From the NCBI GenBank assembly GCA_947629955.1, contig CANRFT010000004.1:26263-90262 (forward strand): a stretch of 64,000 nucleotides of DNA, given 5' to 3'. A program made the translations under genes and the position numbers. The first letter of the stretch is position 1. Each line of letters starts with the position of its first letter. The stretch comes from an uncultured Oscillospiraceae bacterium. Lineage in GTDB: Bacteria; Bacillota; Clostridia; Oscillospirales; Oscillospiraceae. A model generated the notes under the pieces. It worked only from the letters and a program-made list of their open reading frames with translations, made no database searches and was not told where the DNA came from. Below, in pieces: positions 1 through 7,802 of this stretch.

Positions 1-2
1 CC

Positions 3-1007
3 AGGGAGTCCATCAGCGATGGGTCCATGACCTTCGAGGAGCTTCGCATCGCCAAGGCCGAGGACTTCCCAGAACTGAGCGAGGGCAAACGAGTGAGCTG
101 GTCCGTGGAGTACGGCAAGACAGTCAAGACCATCACCGACCCCAAGGGCACTACCATCCAGAGCGTGAAGGAGGAGATCGAGCGGTCCAAGAGCTTTCTG
201 GATGGGCTGAAAAAGGCCAAGGACAAGAACCCGGACTGTCTGGTGAAGCCCCGGGTCACCGCTCAGAGCAAGGGCATCGCGGCGTACAAGGGCGTGTTCC
301 CCACCGTGGAGGACGCCCGCGCCTCGGATAAGCCCATCTGCCTGATCCCCGGCGGCGACGGCCGCGTGTATGAAATGAGAAAGACGGAGCTGGGCGAATT
401 CATCGTGCCCAAAAACAACGTGGTGGAGTTTCAGACGGTGAGGGCCGGGTTTATCCCGGCCCTGCCGCTGATCCCTCTCAGCCTGATCCAGCAGATCATC
501 TCCTTCTTCCGCTGTTACATGAACACGGACGGCGACTTCGAGGCGCTGGCCCATATCCTTTGGGACAAGGAGCTGGAGGAGTTCACCGTCCACATCCCGG
601 AACAGTCGGTGTCTCACGCCCATGTAGACGCCAACCTGACCAATGATAAACTGCCGGAGGAGCGGTATCTGCACTACGCGGACATCCACTCCCATAACAC
701 GATGGCGGCCAAGTTCTCCCTCACGGACGATACAGACGAGCGAGCCACCCGGATCTATATGGTGCTGGGCAAGTTGGACCGATTCTTCCCGGAGATCACC
801 GTCCGAATGTCCTGCGGCGGCGTGTACCAGGAGCTGGACCCCGCCCAAGTCATCGAGGGGCTTGGTGAGGCCTATCCCCGGGAATGGAGGGACAATGTGA
901 CGGTGGAGCAGACCCCCGCACGGGAATCGCTCAGCGGTTTCTTCCGTCCAAAACGAGCGGGCGGACTTGACGCGTTTCGGGCAAAGCTCACCCCAGTGGA
1001 GGACTGA
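3..1007 (+). CDS. JAB/MPN (JAMM) metalloprotease domain protein, 5' end open (PRTRC-A / Prok-JAB-like)
   Basis: The reading frame is open to the window edge, so the start may lie upstream; the first ATG is at 27 (326 aa from there). A JAMM zinc motif is visible: HSH at residues 221-223, then seven residues, Ser231 and Asp234 (HxHx7SxxD), with a candidate catalytic Glu172. In eukaryotes such proteins cleave ubiquitin isopeptides; in bacteria they occur beside E1- and E2-like proteins and process ubiquitin-like proteins. The roughly 160-residue N-terminal region is not recognised. The gene is followed after 2 bp by the ThiF/E1-like gene, so the pair is almost certainly co-translated. The role inside this element is inferred, not shown. 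Confidence 0.8.
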   Translation, partial: RESISDGSMTFEELRIAKAEDFPELSEGKRVSWSVEYGKTVKTITDPKGTTIQSVKEEIERSKSFLDGLKKAKDKNPDCLVKPRVTAQSKGIAAYKGVFPTVEDARASDKPICLIPGGDGRVYEMRKTELGEFIVPKNNVVEFQTVRAGFIPALPLIPLSLIQQIISFFRCYMNTDGDFEALAHILWDKELEEFTVHIPEQSVSHAHVDANLTNDKLPEERYLHYADIHSHNTMAAKFSLTDDTDERATRIYMVLGKLDRFFPEITVRMSCGGVYQELDPAQVIEGLGEAYPREWRDNVTVEQTPARESLSGFFRPKRAGGLDAFRAKLTPVED

Positions 1008-1009
1008 CC

Positions 1010-1777
1010 ATGAGATTTTCATTGCAGCGCCCCGTCAAGATCGTACAGTTGGGAGCCGGGGGTACAGGTGGCCATATCGCGCCCCACCTCTACCGTCTGC
1101 TTTACGCGCTGGATCGCCCTGTTCGCTATATCATCTGCGACGGCGATGTGGTTGAAGAGAAGAATCTGGTACGCCAGAACTTCATCCCCGCCGATCTGGG
1201 GGAAAACAAGGCCAAGGTACTGGCGGAACGGTATTCCTCTGTGTTCGGCATGGAGACCGAGTATGTTCCGGAGTTCATTGAAACCGAAGAACGGCTGAAC
1301 CGTCTGATCAATCCAAACGATATCAGGATCGGAGAATACCCATACGGCCATATCGAAACCGAGCTGGTGGTGCTCATCGGGGCGGTGGACAACAACCGGT
1401 CCCGGCAGCTGTGCCATCAGGTGTTCCGGCGGGCCAGGGAGATGATCTACATCGACAGCGGCAACGGCGAGTTCACCGGCCAGGTGGTGTGCGGCGTCCG
1501 GCGGGGCGGGAGAAGCTATTACCCTCCGATCGGAACCGTGTATCCCGATGTGCTGGAGGATACGGACAAGTTCCCCACGGAGCTCTCCTGCGCCGAGGCG
1601 TCGGTGTCCGCCCCACAGAGCATCGCGGCTAACATCACAGCCGCCACGGCGGTGGTGGATATGATCTACAACATTCTGGCCCTTGGGGACAGCACGGTGC
1701 GTCAGACCACTTTTTCCACCAGAACTGTCAACGTGCGGCCCACGGTGCAAAAGCCAAGAAGGAGGAAAGCGGCATGA
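1010..1777 (+). CDS. ThiF/E1-like adenylating enzyme (PRTRC ThiF-like)
   Basis: This is a 255-aa Rossmann-type E1-like protein. It has the nucleotide loop GAGGTGG (residues 15-21), an acidic pair in CDGDVVE (about 43-49) and the NLVRQNF segment (52-58) that carries the ATP-contacting Arg in this family. Such enzymes adenylate the C-terminal glycine of a ubiquitin-like protein. A late LSCAEAS motif (Cys194) followed by PQS resembles the position of the conserved Cys in PRTRC ThiF proteins and is a candidate thioester cysteine. It is only 2 bp after the JAB gene, and its stop overlaps the start of the clamp gene (ATGA). No CxxC zinc pairs are seen. Confidence 0.82.
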   Translation: MRFSLQRPVKIVQLGAGGTGGHIAPHLYRLLYALDRPVRYIICDGDVVEEKNLVRQNFIPADLGENKAKVLAERYSSVFGMETEYVPEFIETEERLNRLINPNDIRIGEYPYGHIETELVVLIGAVDNNRSRQLCHQVFRRAREMIYIDSGNGEFTGQVVCGVRRGGRSYYPPIGTVYPDVLEDTDKFPTELSCAEASVSAPQSIAANITAATAVVDMIYNILALGDSTVRQTTFSTRTVNVRPTVQKPRRRKAA

Positions 1778-2853
1778 AAGCGGCAGTTGACGGGAGAGAG
1801 TTTTTCCTTGCGTTGAGCAAGGTGTGCAAAGCAATCAAACGCTCTAAGATCCCCGAGTTAGAGGGCACGCTGATCCAATTTGAGGACGGAGTATGTACGC
1901 TTACAGCCACCAATTTGTCAGTTTGGCTGAGAACCCAAATCCCGGCCCGCGGCGAAAACTTTTCGTTTGTACTGGAGCGGACGAAGGAGTTGACCAAAGC
2001 CTGCAAGCATTTCAATAGCGAGCTTACCCTTGACCTGACCGAGACGGAGAAACGTGGACAACTGGCGATGACCTGTGGCGACCGAACAGGAGTCTTTTGG
2101 ACCGCGCCGGCGCAAGCTTTTCCCATAATACCCCAGGTGGAGAGGACGCCTTCCTTTACAGCGAACGCGGCAGCTCTTCTGGAGCGAATCAAACGGGTCC
2201 GCTATGCCACGCAAAGGGCGCAGTCTAAACATCGTCCGGATATCACCTGTGTCCAATTCCGGGAGAATACGGTGTTTGCCATTGACGGACGCCGTATGGC
2301 ATGTGAAACGGACGACACCTTGCATATCCCGACGCCTTTTATGGCTTCGCCGGAGGCCTTGGAGCATCTGCAGCTGTTCGGCGGTGCGGATGTGAAATTC
2401 TGTTTCCAGAGAACCAGATGTCATGTATCCGATGGGGTAACATCACTGATTTTTGAATTGACGCTCCACGAGGTATACGACCCCAATCAGGCCATTCCAG
2501 GCCGGTTTTGCGGCCAAATCCTTGTGAAGCCGAAAGAAGTCCTGCGGGAACTGGCGTATCTGAAGGAGTTTGCCCCGCAAAGCAAGCCTTATGTCCGATT
2601 TTCAAACGGATTGCTCACCATGGATGGGGTCAACGGCAGCTATTCCGCAAGAGTTTCCATTGAGGGAAGCTGCGAGATCTCATTTGGGTTCGATCTTCGA
2701 TTCATGGAGGATGCCATGAGGCAGTTTGCGGAGGAGAAACAGGTGCGGCTCAAGATCGGGGGCGTATTGGTTCCCTTCGTGATCGAGTCGGAAACGCGCG
2801 GGGCATATGCCCTGTTATGTCCCGTTCGTCTGCGTGAAGAAAAAGCGGCATAA
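1774..2853 (+). CDS. DnaN-like DNA polymerase III sliding clamp, element-encoded
   Basis: The protein is 359 aa, close to the usual beta-clamp length, with the start MKAAVDGREFFLALSKVCKA and the end ALLCPVRL. The end resembles the conserved clamp C-terminus (LIMPMRL-type) that lines the partner-binding pocket. An N-terminal fold similar to DnaN (GTLIQFEDGVCTLTATNLSVWL) is readable. It starts inside the stop of the ThiF gene. It is clearly diverged from a housekeeping clamp and probably serves replication or repair of the element. It could compete with, or replace, the host clamp for element-specific polymerases or the Rad52/Rad50-like proteins downstream. It is separated from the rest of the operon by an IS110 insertion. 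Confidence 0.78.
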   Translation: MKAAVDGREFFLALSKVCKAIKRSKIPELEGTLIQFEDGVCTLTATNLSVWLRTQIPARGENFSFVLERTKELTKACKHFNSELTLDLTETEKRGQLAMTCGDRTGVFWTAPAQAFPIIPQVERTPSFTANAAALLERIKRVRYATQRAQSKHRPDITCVQFRENTVFAIDGRRMACETDDTLHIPTPFMASPEALEHLQLFGGADVKFCFQRTRCHVSDGVTSLIFELTLHEVYDPNQAIPGRFCGQILVKPKEVLRELAYLKEFAPQSKPYVRFSNGLLTMDGVNGSYSARVSIEGSCEISFGFDLRFMEDAMRQFAEEKQVRLKIGGVLVPFVIESETRGAYALLCPVRLREEKAA

Positions 2854-2938
2854 ACCAAAAAGAAAAGTCTGCAAATGAAAAGTCAATAGGGAAATAAGAA
2901 TATTTGCAGCGGCGAAAGGGAATGGGAAAGGGCACAAC

Positions 2939-2964
2939 AAAAAGGCCACCACAAAGTGCTGGCC
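2939..2964 (-). terminator. Rho-independent terminator after the IS110 transposase gene
   Basis: On the minus strand a 9-bp stem (GGCCAGCAC / GTGGTGGCC, one mismatch) with a 3-nt loop is followed by TTTTTG. It lies about 20 bp past the transposase stop and should end that transcript before it opposes the operon. Confidence 0.65.
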
Positions 2965-2986
2965 TGGAAAGCAGGTAGCGAAGCAG

Positions 2987-4201
2987 TTAATCAGAGACTT
3001 CTAAAGAGGCCAGATACTCCTTTACTCTTCCGTAGTAAATGCGCAGGAACTTGTTGGCGCCAGCGGTCATGTAGACCAGGTAGGGCTTTCCTTCGGCACG
3101 TTTCTTGTCCATGAAACAGTATACCGGGTCATCCTGGGGCATGGTTTTCAATAGGCAGTCCATGACGAGGAACAGGGCTTTGCGCAGTTCCGGCGGACCG
3201 CTCTTGGAGGTCCTCACGCTTAGGGACTCGTGGGCGCCGGATTGGTCGGCACCGGGATCAACACCGGCGAAAGCTGTAATAGAACCCCTGTGGGGAAAGC
3301 GGGTCACGTCCCCAATCTCCGCCATGAGCTGAGGGCCGAGGGATTCACCCACGCCGCGCATGGCCATTACCACAGGGAACTCAGGAAGTTGGGAGGCCAG
3401 CGTCAGCATCTCGGCCTTGAGCCGGGCCTGGGCCGTGGAAACGGCATTGAGAGAGCTGATGGCCTGCTGCACCAGCAGCTTGGTCATGGCATCCTTGGGC
3501 AGCATGGCAATCAAATCTCGCGCTCCGGTGTAGAGTTCAATGGCTTTGCCACTGCTGAAGTTATAGCCGTGACGTTTGCACCATTTGCGGTAGCGCTCCG
3601 TGAAAGCATTCTGGCTCAGGCTCCGCACACACTCCACATGCCAGAAGGCCGCGGCAAAATCCACCCACTTCTGGGTCCCATCCTCACGGACAGGGCTGTC
3701 GAACAGGGCGTTGGCGCCGGGATAGGTCTGGTCCAAAAGGGCGATGAGGTTGTTCTTCATCATCGTCTTGGTTTTGGTATACAGCCCCTGCTGCCGGTTC
3801 AGCGTTTTCAGTTGGTAACGAATCGTGTCCATAGAAGCATATTGCCGCAGCTCGGTCCAGTTGTCAAGACCGTATCGGGCAATCTTTCGAGAATCTGCCG
3901 CGTCTGTCTTGACCTTGCGCAGCGTGTTGCCGCCATAGTCTTTGATGAGTTTCGGATTCACAGCGCTGACAAAGATGCCCTCGTTGTGAAGGAACTGGGC
4001 CACGGGCTCATAGTACCGCCCGGTGTGTTCCATGACCACACGGGTCTCACCGTCCAGGCTTTTCAGGTAATCAGCCAACTGCCTGAGTTCACTGCCGGTG
4101 TGGCCTACTGCAAACGGTTTTGCCACCACCTCTCCAAATGGACGAAGGACGGACACCGTACTTTTCCCCTTGGAAATATCGATCCCTGCCACATTGTTCA
4201 T
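2987..4201 (-). CDS. IS110-family transposase (DEDD + serine recombinase)
   Basis: This is a 404-aa protein with the IS110 architecture. The N-terminal RuvC-like DEDD domain begins VAGIDISKGKSTVSV (first Asp), with VVMEHTGRYYEP and KTDAADSRKIARYGLD carrying further acidic residues. The C-terminal transposase_20 domain has AMRGVGESLGPQLMAEIGD, AFAGVDPG and SVRTSKSGPPELRKAL, which contains the candidate catalytic serine. Length is typical. ATG 4201 is chosen because GGGAGCG stands 8 nt upstream; a TTG at 4207 is also in frame. IS110 enzymes use a structured guide RNA from the element's non-coding end to choose donor and target DNA. Confidence 0.93.
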   Translation of the reverse strand: MNNVAGIDISKGKSTVSVLRPFGEVVAKPFAVGHTGSELRQLADYLKSLDGETRVVMEHTGRYYEPVAQFLHNEGIFVSAVNPKLIKDYGGNTLRKVKTDAADSRKIARYGLDNWTELRQYASMDTIRYQLKTLNRQQGLYTKTKTMMKNNLIALLDQTYPGANALFDSPVREDGTQKWVDFAAAFWHVECVRSLSQNAFTERYRKWCKRHGYNFSSGKAIELYTGARDLIAMLPKDAMTKLLVQQAISSLNAVSTAQARLKAEMLTLASQLPEFPVVMAMRGVGESLGPQLMAEIGDVTRFPHRGSITAFAGVDPGADQSGAHESLSVRTSKSGPPELRKALFLVMDCLLKTMPQDDPVYCFMDKKRAEGKPYLVYMTAGANKFLRIYYGRVKEYLASLEVSD

Positions 4202-4440
4202 ACGCAACGCTCCCTGTCTTGGATTTGTCTTTGGCGACCAGCCCTTCTATCATTGCCGATTCAATCTATTTGATGACACGGACGCGCCTGCCGGAGAACC
4301 CGGATGGCGGCTCAACCTGCATAAATCGAACGCTGCGAATGAGAGACTGGCTGACGGACTTTTCTACGGACGCAACTGGTCCTTGGAGGTTCACGTCAGG
4401 CCCAGACTCTCCCATTCTAACAGCTTTGGCAATGATATGG
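4202..4440 (-). ncRNA. Candidate IS110 bridge RNA region (5' non-coding end)
   Basis: About 240 bp upstream of the transposase start contain no convincing gene on either strand. In IS110-group elements this end encodes the bridge RNA (about 180 nt in IS621), which has a target-binding and a donor-binding loop. Position and size fit, but I could not fold the RNA or match loops to the flanks. This is a placement from family knowledge rather than a demonstrated RNA. Confidence 0.4.
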
Positions 4441-4466
4441 AAAAAGGCACGGCTGGCTGCCGTGCC
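4441..4466 (-). terminator. Hairpin with U-run at the IS110 boundary (minus strand)
   Basis: A perfect 7-bp stem (GGCACGG / CCGTGCC, 7-nt loop) reads GGCACGGCAGCCAGCCGTGC then CTTTTT on the minus strand. It would stop minus-strand transcription entering the IS from the right. It could equally be part of the IS end structure. Confidence 0.45.
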
Positions 4467-4501
4467 TCCAACCAAAATATATTGTAATAGGAGAATGCGT
4501 C

Positions 4502-5212
4502 ATGAAAACTATGTACATCCCCTGTGGGGAAACCGTCGTCTATGAGTCCCTGGCCACCGACCATCTGGTGGTGGATGGCTGCCTCCGGGTGACCAACGAT
4601 GTGCGGGCCAATTCCATCACCGGTCACGGCGTGGTGATTGCCGGCAAAGTTTCCGCCGATGACATCCGCGTGGATGAGGTGGAGGCCGCCTCAGTCGTCT
4701 GCCGGCGCCTGCTGGTCAAGCGGGTGGAAACGCCCGAACTGTTCGCCTCGGAGAGCGCCGCGGCATCCTGCTGCATGGCGGCATCCTACGTGGAGACGCC
4801 CCGCCTTACCGTGGCCGTCAGCGAAATCGACGAGGTCAAAGCCGATGAGGTGATCCATCTGGCCGCCAAGAAGCACAGCCTGTTCGGGCTGCTTTTCCTG
4901 GCAGCACTCCGCTCCCTGCTGACCGCGCTGATCGCCAAAATCAAGAGCATTGAGGTGGCAGGCGAGAAACATATTCCGGTGGTCGGAAAAACCTCCCCAA
5001 AAGGCTCCGCCCGCGAGGCCGGTGTGGAGAGCGGTGACGTTGAAACGCCTGAGCAGGAAGAACCCGTGGATGAGGAACTCAACCGCGTGGTGAACCTGTT
5101 CAAGCTGGCGCGGAAGAACGGCTACACCCTCCGGCTCATTCCCGGCACTCCTGAGCAGAACGCACCCAGGTTTGACAAGGAGACCGGAAAGATCATCCGT
5201 CCCGCCGCGTGA
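4502..5212 (+). CDS. Bactofilin-like (polymer-forming, beta-helical) protein
   Basis: The 236-aa protein has an N-terminal half built of short repeats of alternating valine and small polar residues (HLVVDGCLRVTNDVRANSIT, then GHGVVIAGKVSADDIRVDEV). These are spaced like the rungs of a bactofilin beta-helix. A hydrophobic stretch follows at about residues 122-140 (KKHSLFGLLFLAALRSLLTA), then an acidic linker and a basic C-terminal tail. Bactofilins polymerise without nucleotides and act as scaffolds; a role in positioning element DNA together with ParB is speculation. RBS AGGAG lies upstream, and the stop overlaps the methyltransferase start. The assignment is by pattern only. Confidence 0.5.
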   Translation: MKTMYIPCGETVVYESLATDHLVVDGCLRVTNDVRANSITGHGVVIAGKVSADDIRVDEVEAASVVCRRLLVKRVETPELFASESAAASCCMAASYVETPRLTVAVSEIDEVKADEVIHLAAKKHSLFGLLFLAALRSLLTALIAKIKSIEVAGEKHIPVVGKTSPKGSAREAGVESGDVETPEQEEPVDEELNRVVNLFKLARKNGYTLRLIPGTPEQNAPRFDKETGKIIRPAA

Positions 5213-6639
5213 CCATGGAGCGGAATGGCATGAACGGTCAGCCTGAACAAGAGCAGGAACGTCTCTACGTCATAGACCAGTTGACTGATCTGCAGGGAAA
5301 GATCGTCCGGCTGGCTCAGGAGATGGTAGTGCGGAGGGCCAAAGTCGAAAAGTACCGCCGCGAGGATCTGACGGCGGCGAAGGATGTCTATTCCGAGCTT
5401 CAGAAGATCCGGGGCTGCCTGGTGAAGGCCCTGGCCGACGCCCGCCTGTTCCTCATGGAATTAGAGGAGGCAGGCCTGGCCGTGACCGCCGGAAAGCTGT
5501 CCGCCGGGCTGTCCCGCTTTGACCTGATGAGTACCGGGTATAAGCCGGTCTATGAGGCGCTGCGGCAGTTCGCCGGCCTTCTGCCGGTGGGCGGCAAGGC
5601 GAACGCCGCGGTCATCGGCAGGCTGATGAACAACGTGAGGATGGGCTATTACCCCACCGACCCGGACAACATCGCGCTCATGCTGAAAGGCATCCGGTTC
5701 CCGGAAGGGGTCACCACCAATCTGCTGGACCCCTGCTGCGGCTGCGGCAAGGCCCTGCGCCAACTGGCCCAAGGCAACAACTGTTATGCCTATGGCGTGG
5801 AACTGGACGAATACCGGGCAGAGGAGGCCCAGACCCGCCTTCATCGGGTGGGCTTCGGCAGCTTCTTTCACAGCCGGATCAGCCACGAGGCGTTCCATCT
5901 GATGTTCCTCAATCCGCCCTACCTGTCCGTCCTCAATGAGAGCGGCGGACGGGCGCGGCATGAGAAGCGGTTTCTGGTGGAGAGCCTGCCCTATCTGGTC
6001 CAAGGCGGCCTGCTGATCTATGTCATCCCATACTACCGTCTGACCCCGGACATCTGCCGGATCCTCAGCGACAACTTTGACGATCTCTCCGTCTGGCGTT
6101 TCACCGGCGATGAGTTCAGAAAGTTCAAGCAGGCGGCGGTATTCGGCGTCCGCAAACCACGGGATACGGAGCCTCTGGACGCCGGATGGCTGGAGCGGTG
6201 CGCATATAGCCCGGATGAAATACCGGAGCTGACAGAACTGCCGGAGGGCCAGTACACGCTGCCAGGCCAGGCTTTGGAGGTGCGGACCTTCAAGGGCGAG
6301 CGATTCAACGAGAAGGAGCTGGAGCAGCAGCTTCGCCGCTCGGACAGCTTTTCGCGGCTCATGGCCCGCAGCGAGTTGGACAGCGGGGTAAAACGTCCTC
6401 CGCTTCCACTCTCTATCAGCCAGATTGGATTGGTGGGCGGCTCAGGGATGATCAACGGACTGATCCCCTGTGACACGCCCCACATCATCAAGGGCCGGAT
6501 CGTCAAGGTCAAGCGAACGGAGAGCGAGAATCAGTTCAGCGCCGCCGGGAACTACATGGGCAGCGAGGTAAAAGAGACCATATCCAACAAAATGATCTTC
6601 AACGTTTTGACGCCAAAGGGCTTCAAGGCGCTGACATGA
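5209..6639 (+). CDS. N6-adenine-type DNA methyltransferase (DUF6094-like)
   Basis: The protein is 476 aa from the GTG at 5209; ATG 5215 or ATG 5230 (GGAGCGG in front) are also possible starts. A class I methyltransferase core is visible: LLDPCCGCGKAL (SAM-binding motif I, around residues 172-183), an acidic VELDEYRAEEA motif II and the catalytic NPPY (235-238). It begins with a predicted helical region of about 130 residues. Related proteins with this HMGYYPT-like entry are widespread in Firmicute mobile elements. No restriction endonuclease is encoded nearby, so it is probably an orphan methyltransferase for self-marking or anti-restriction. Confidence 0.75.
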   Translation: MTMERNGMNGQPEQEQERLYVIDQLTDLQGKIVRLAQEMVVRRAKVEKYRREDLTAAKDVYSELQKIRGCLVKALADARLFLMELEEAGLAVTAGKLSAGLSRFDLMSTGYKPVYEALRQFAGLLPVGGKANAAVIGRLMNNVRMGYYPTDPDNIALMLKGIRFPEGVTTNLLDPCCGCGKALRQLAQGNNCYAYGVELDEYRAEEAQTRLHRVGFGSFFHSRISHEAFHLMFLNPPYLSVLNESGGRARHEKRFLVESLPYLVQGGLLIYVIPYYRLTPDICRILSDNFDDLSVWRFTGDEFRKFKQAAVFGVRKPRDTEPLDAGWLERCAYSPDEIPELTELPEGQYTLPGQALEVRTFKGERFNEKELEQQLRRSDSFSRLMARSELDSGVKRPPLPLSISQIGLVGGSGMINGLIPCDTPHIIKGRIVKVKRTESENQFSAAGNYMGSEVKETISNKMIFNVLTPKGFKALT

Positions 6640-6654
6640 GGGGAGGCAGCAAAA

Positions 6655-6927
6655 ATGATCCAAGGAAAGTTCCCGTGCGGGCGGCTTCTTGCCACCCCAG
6701 GCGTGTTGGCCGCGGTGTCAAGGATTGAAATCAACCGCGCCATCGGACGGCATCTTCGCGGTGACTGGGGCATTCTATGCGAGTCGGACAAGCGCCTGAA
6801 CGATCATGCGGTAAAAAGCGGCGACAGGCTGCTCTCGGCCTATGAGGACAGGAACGGACGAAAGTTCTGGATCATCACGGAGGCGGACCGGTCGGCAACG
6901 ACCGTCCTTCTGCCGGAAGAATACTGA
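6655..6927 (+). CDS. Small plasmid/ICE-type protein of unknown function (90 aa)
   Basis: A 90-aa product preceded by GGGGAGG. The middle (HLRGDWGILCESDKRLND) and end (WIITEADRSATTVLLPEEY) are a pattern I associate with small proteins that recur on Firmicute plasmids and ICEs next to the methyltransferase gene. No catalytic motif is evident. It sits 15 bp after the methyltransferase and is in the same transcription unit. Function unknown. Confidence 0.7.
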   Translation: MIQGKFPCGRLLATPGVLAAVSRIEINRAIGRHLRGDWGILCESDKRLNDHAVKSGDRLLSAYEDRNGRKFWIITEADRSATTVLLPEEY

Positions 6928-6942
6928 CAGGGAGGAGATTCT

Positions 6943-7236
6943 GTGAAATTCAATTTGCAGGCGTTCTGTCAAAACCTGAACGCAGCGGAGGAACGGGAGA
7001 CCGTTCCCTTTACCCAGTGCAACAGCTACCTGGTAGAGCATATCATTCGCCCGTACCTCAACATGGAAAAGATACTTGTTCGGAATATCGACTTTGAGCG
7101 GTTTGACCTGGACGATGTTCATGATTTGTATCACATTTTTGAGGAACGGGATCGCATAGAAGGGAAATTAAGGCAGCTTGCCGATCGAGCCTGGAAACTC
7201 CAGCCCCAGGCTCGCACCGTCCGCAGTTTTTGCTGA
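6943..7236 (+). CDS. Hypothetical protein, 97 aa
   Basis: GTG start with GGGAGGAG 6 nt upstream. The protein is acidic and probably helical (DLDDVHDLYHIFEERDRIEG), ending with a short basic tail. No motif is recognised. Spacing of 15 bp to the gene before and 9 bp to the gene after places it in the operon. Confidence 0.6.
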   Translation: MKFNLQAFCQNLNAAEERETVPFTQCNSYLVEHIIRPYLNMEKILVRNIDFERFDLDDVHDLYHIFEERDRIEGKLRQLADRAWKLQPQARTVRSFC

Positions 7237-7245
7237 GGTGGGCCC

Positions 7246-7800
7246 ATGCATCAAATCGATCCGTGCCTGATCCATAATCTGCGGATGCTCAAACAGCTGT
7301 ATGACGGCGGGCATTTGAAAAAACTGATGGCCCGGTACGAGAACGCCGAGTTGGACGATGAGTGGCTGTCTTTGACATGGGAGGCCATGGAATGCGTGTT
7401 CGAAGAAGTACACAATTATTACAACAGTGAGGACGAGATCGGGGCCTTTGTTTTTTTCGATCCCGCAATCACAGAGTTTGCACGACTGTGCCGCCGGTGT
7501 GAGGTTGAGAAAGAGAAAGACCCTAATCTGGCTCAGATATTACAGAGCGCATATAACGGCTTGGATGAGTGTTTTAGTCTGGAATCTTATGATTACGGCC
7601 TTCGCCTGCCGCAGAGGGGTCGGGAACGGCTGGTATTCCTCTATGGAGAAGAGTTTTGCGGTGAGGAGGAATTGCCCGGAGCGTTGGTCGACGCCTACGA
7701 TACGATGCAATTTCACACAGCCCGGCTGCGGAACGCCCTCTCTCAGCGGGAGAAGGTCATTCAACTGCCCGTCACGGAAGTGAAAAAGGAGGCGGCATAG
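7246..7800 (+). CDS. Hypothetical protein, 184 aa
   Basis: ATG start 9 bp after the previous stop, with GAGGTGGG upstream. The product is acidic and probably all-helical, with a lysine-rich end (VTEVKKEAA). The C-terminal KEAA/KAA ending recurs in several proteins of this operon (clamp, Rad52-like, Rad50-like). No family recognised. Two bp separate its stop from the E2-like gene, so co-translation with that gene is likely. Confidence 0.6.
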   Translation: MHQIDPCLIHNLRMLKQLYDGGHLKKLMARYENAELDDEWLSLTWEAMECVFEEVHNYYNSEDEIGAFVFFDPAITEFARLCRRCEVEKEKDPNLAQILQSAYNGLDECFSLESYDYGLRLPQRGRERLVFLYGEEFCGEEELPGALVDAYDTMQFHTARLRNALSQREKVIQLPVTEVKKEAA

Positions 7801-7802
7801 CA

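Larger units (their letters stand above)
2922..4450 (-). mobile_element. IS110-family insertion sequence, approximate bounds
   Basis: One transposase gene on the minus strand is flanked by non-coding ends, breaking the operon between the clamp gene and the bactofilin-like gene. IS110 elements lack obvious terminal inverted repeats, so the ends are uncertain. Two similar 14-mers (12 of 14 identical; ATGGGAAAGGGCAC at 2922 and ATGGAAAAAGGCAC at 4437) bracket the element and are used here only as provisional limits. The longer non-coding end lies upstream of the gene, as in the IS110 (not IS1111) group. Confidence 0.6.

Noticed and set aside
3..1007. Fused N-terminal ubiquitin-like domain in the JAB protein
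   Set aside because: The roughly 160 residues before the JAMM domain show no recognisable ubiquitin-like strand pattern or C-terminal diglycine, and the true N-terminus may be outside the window.
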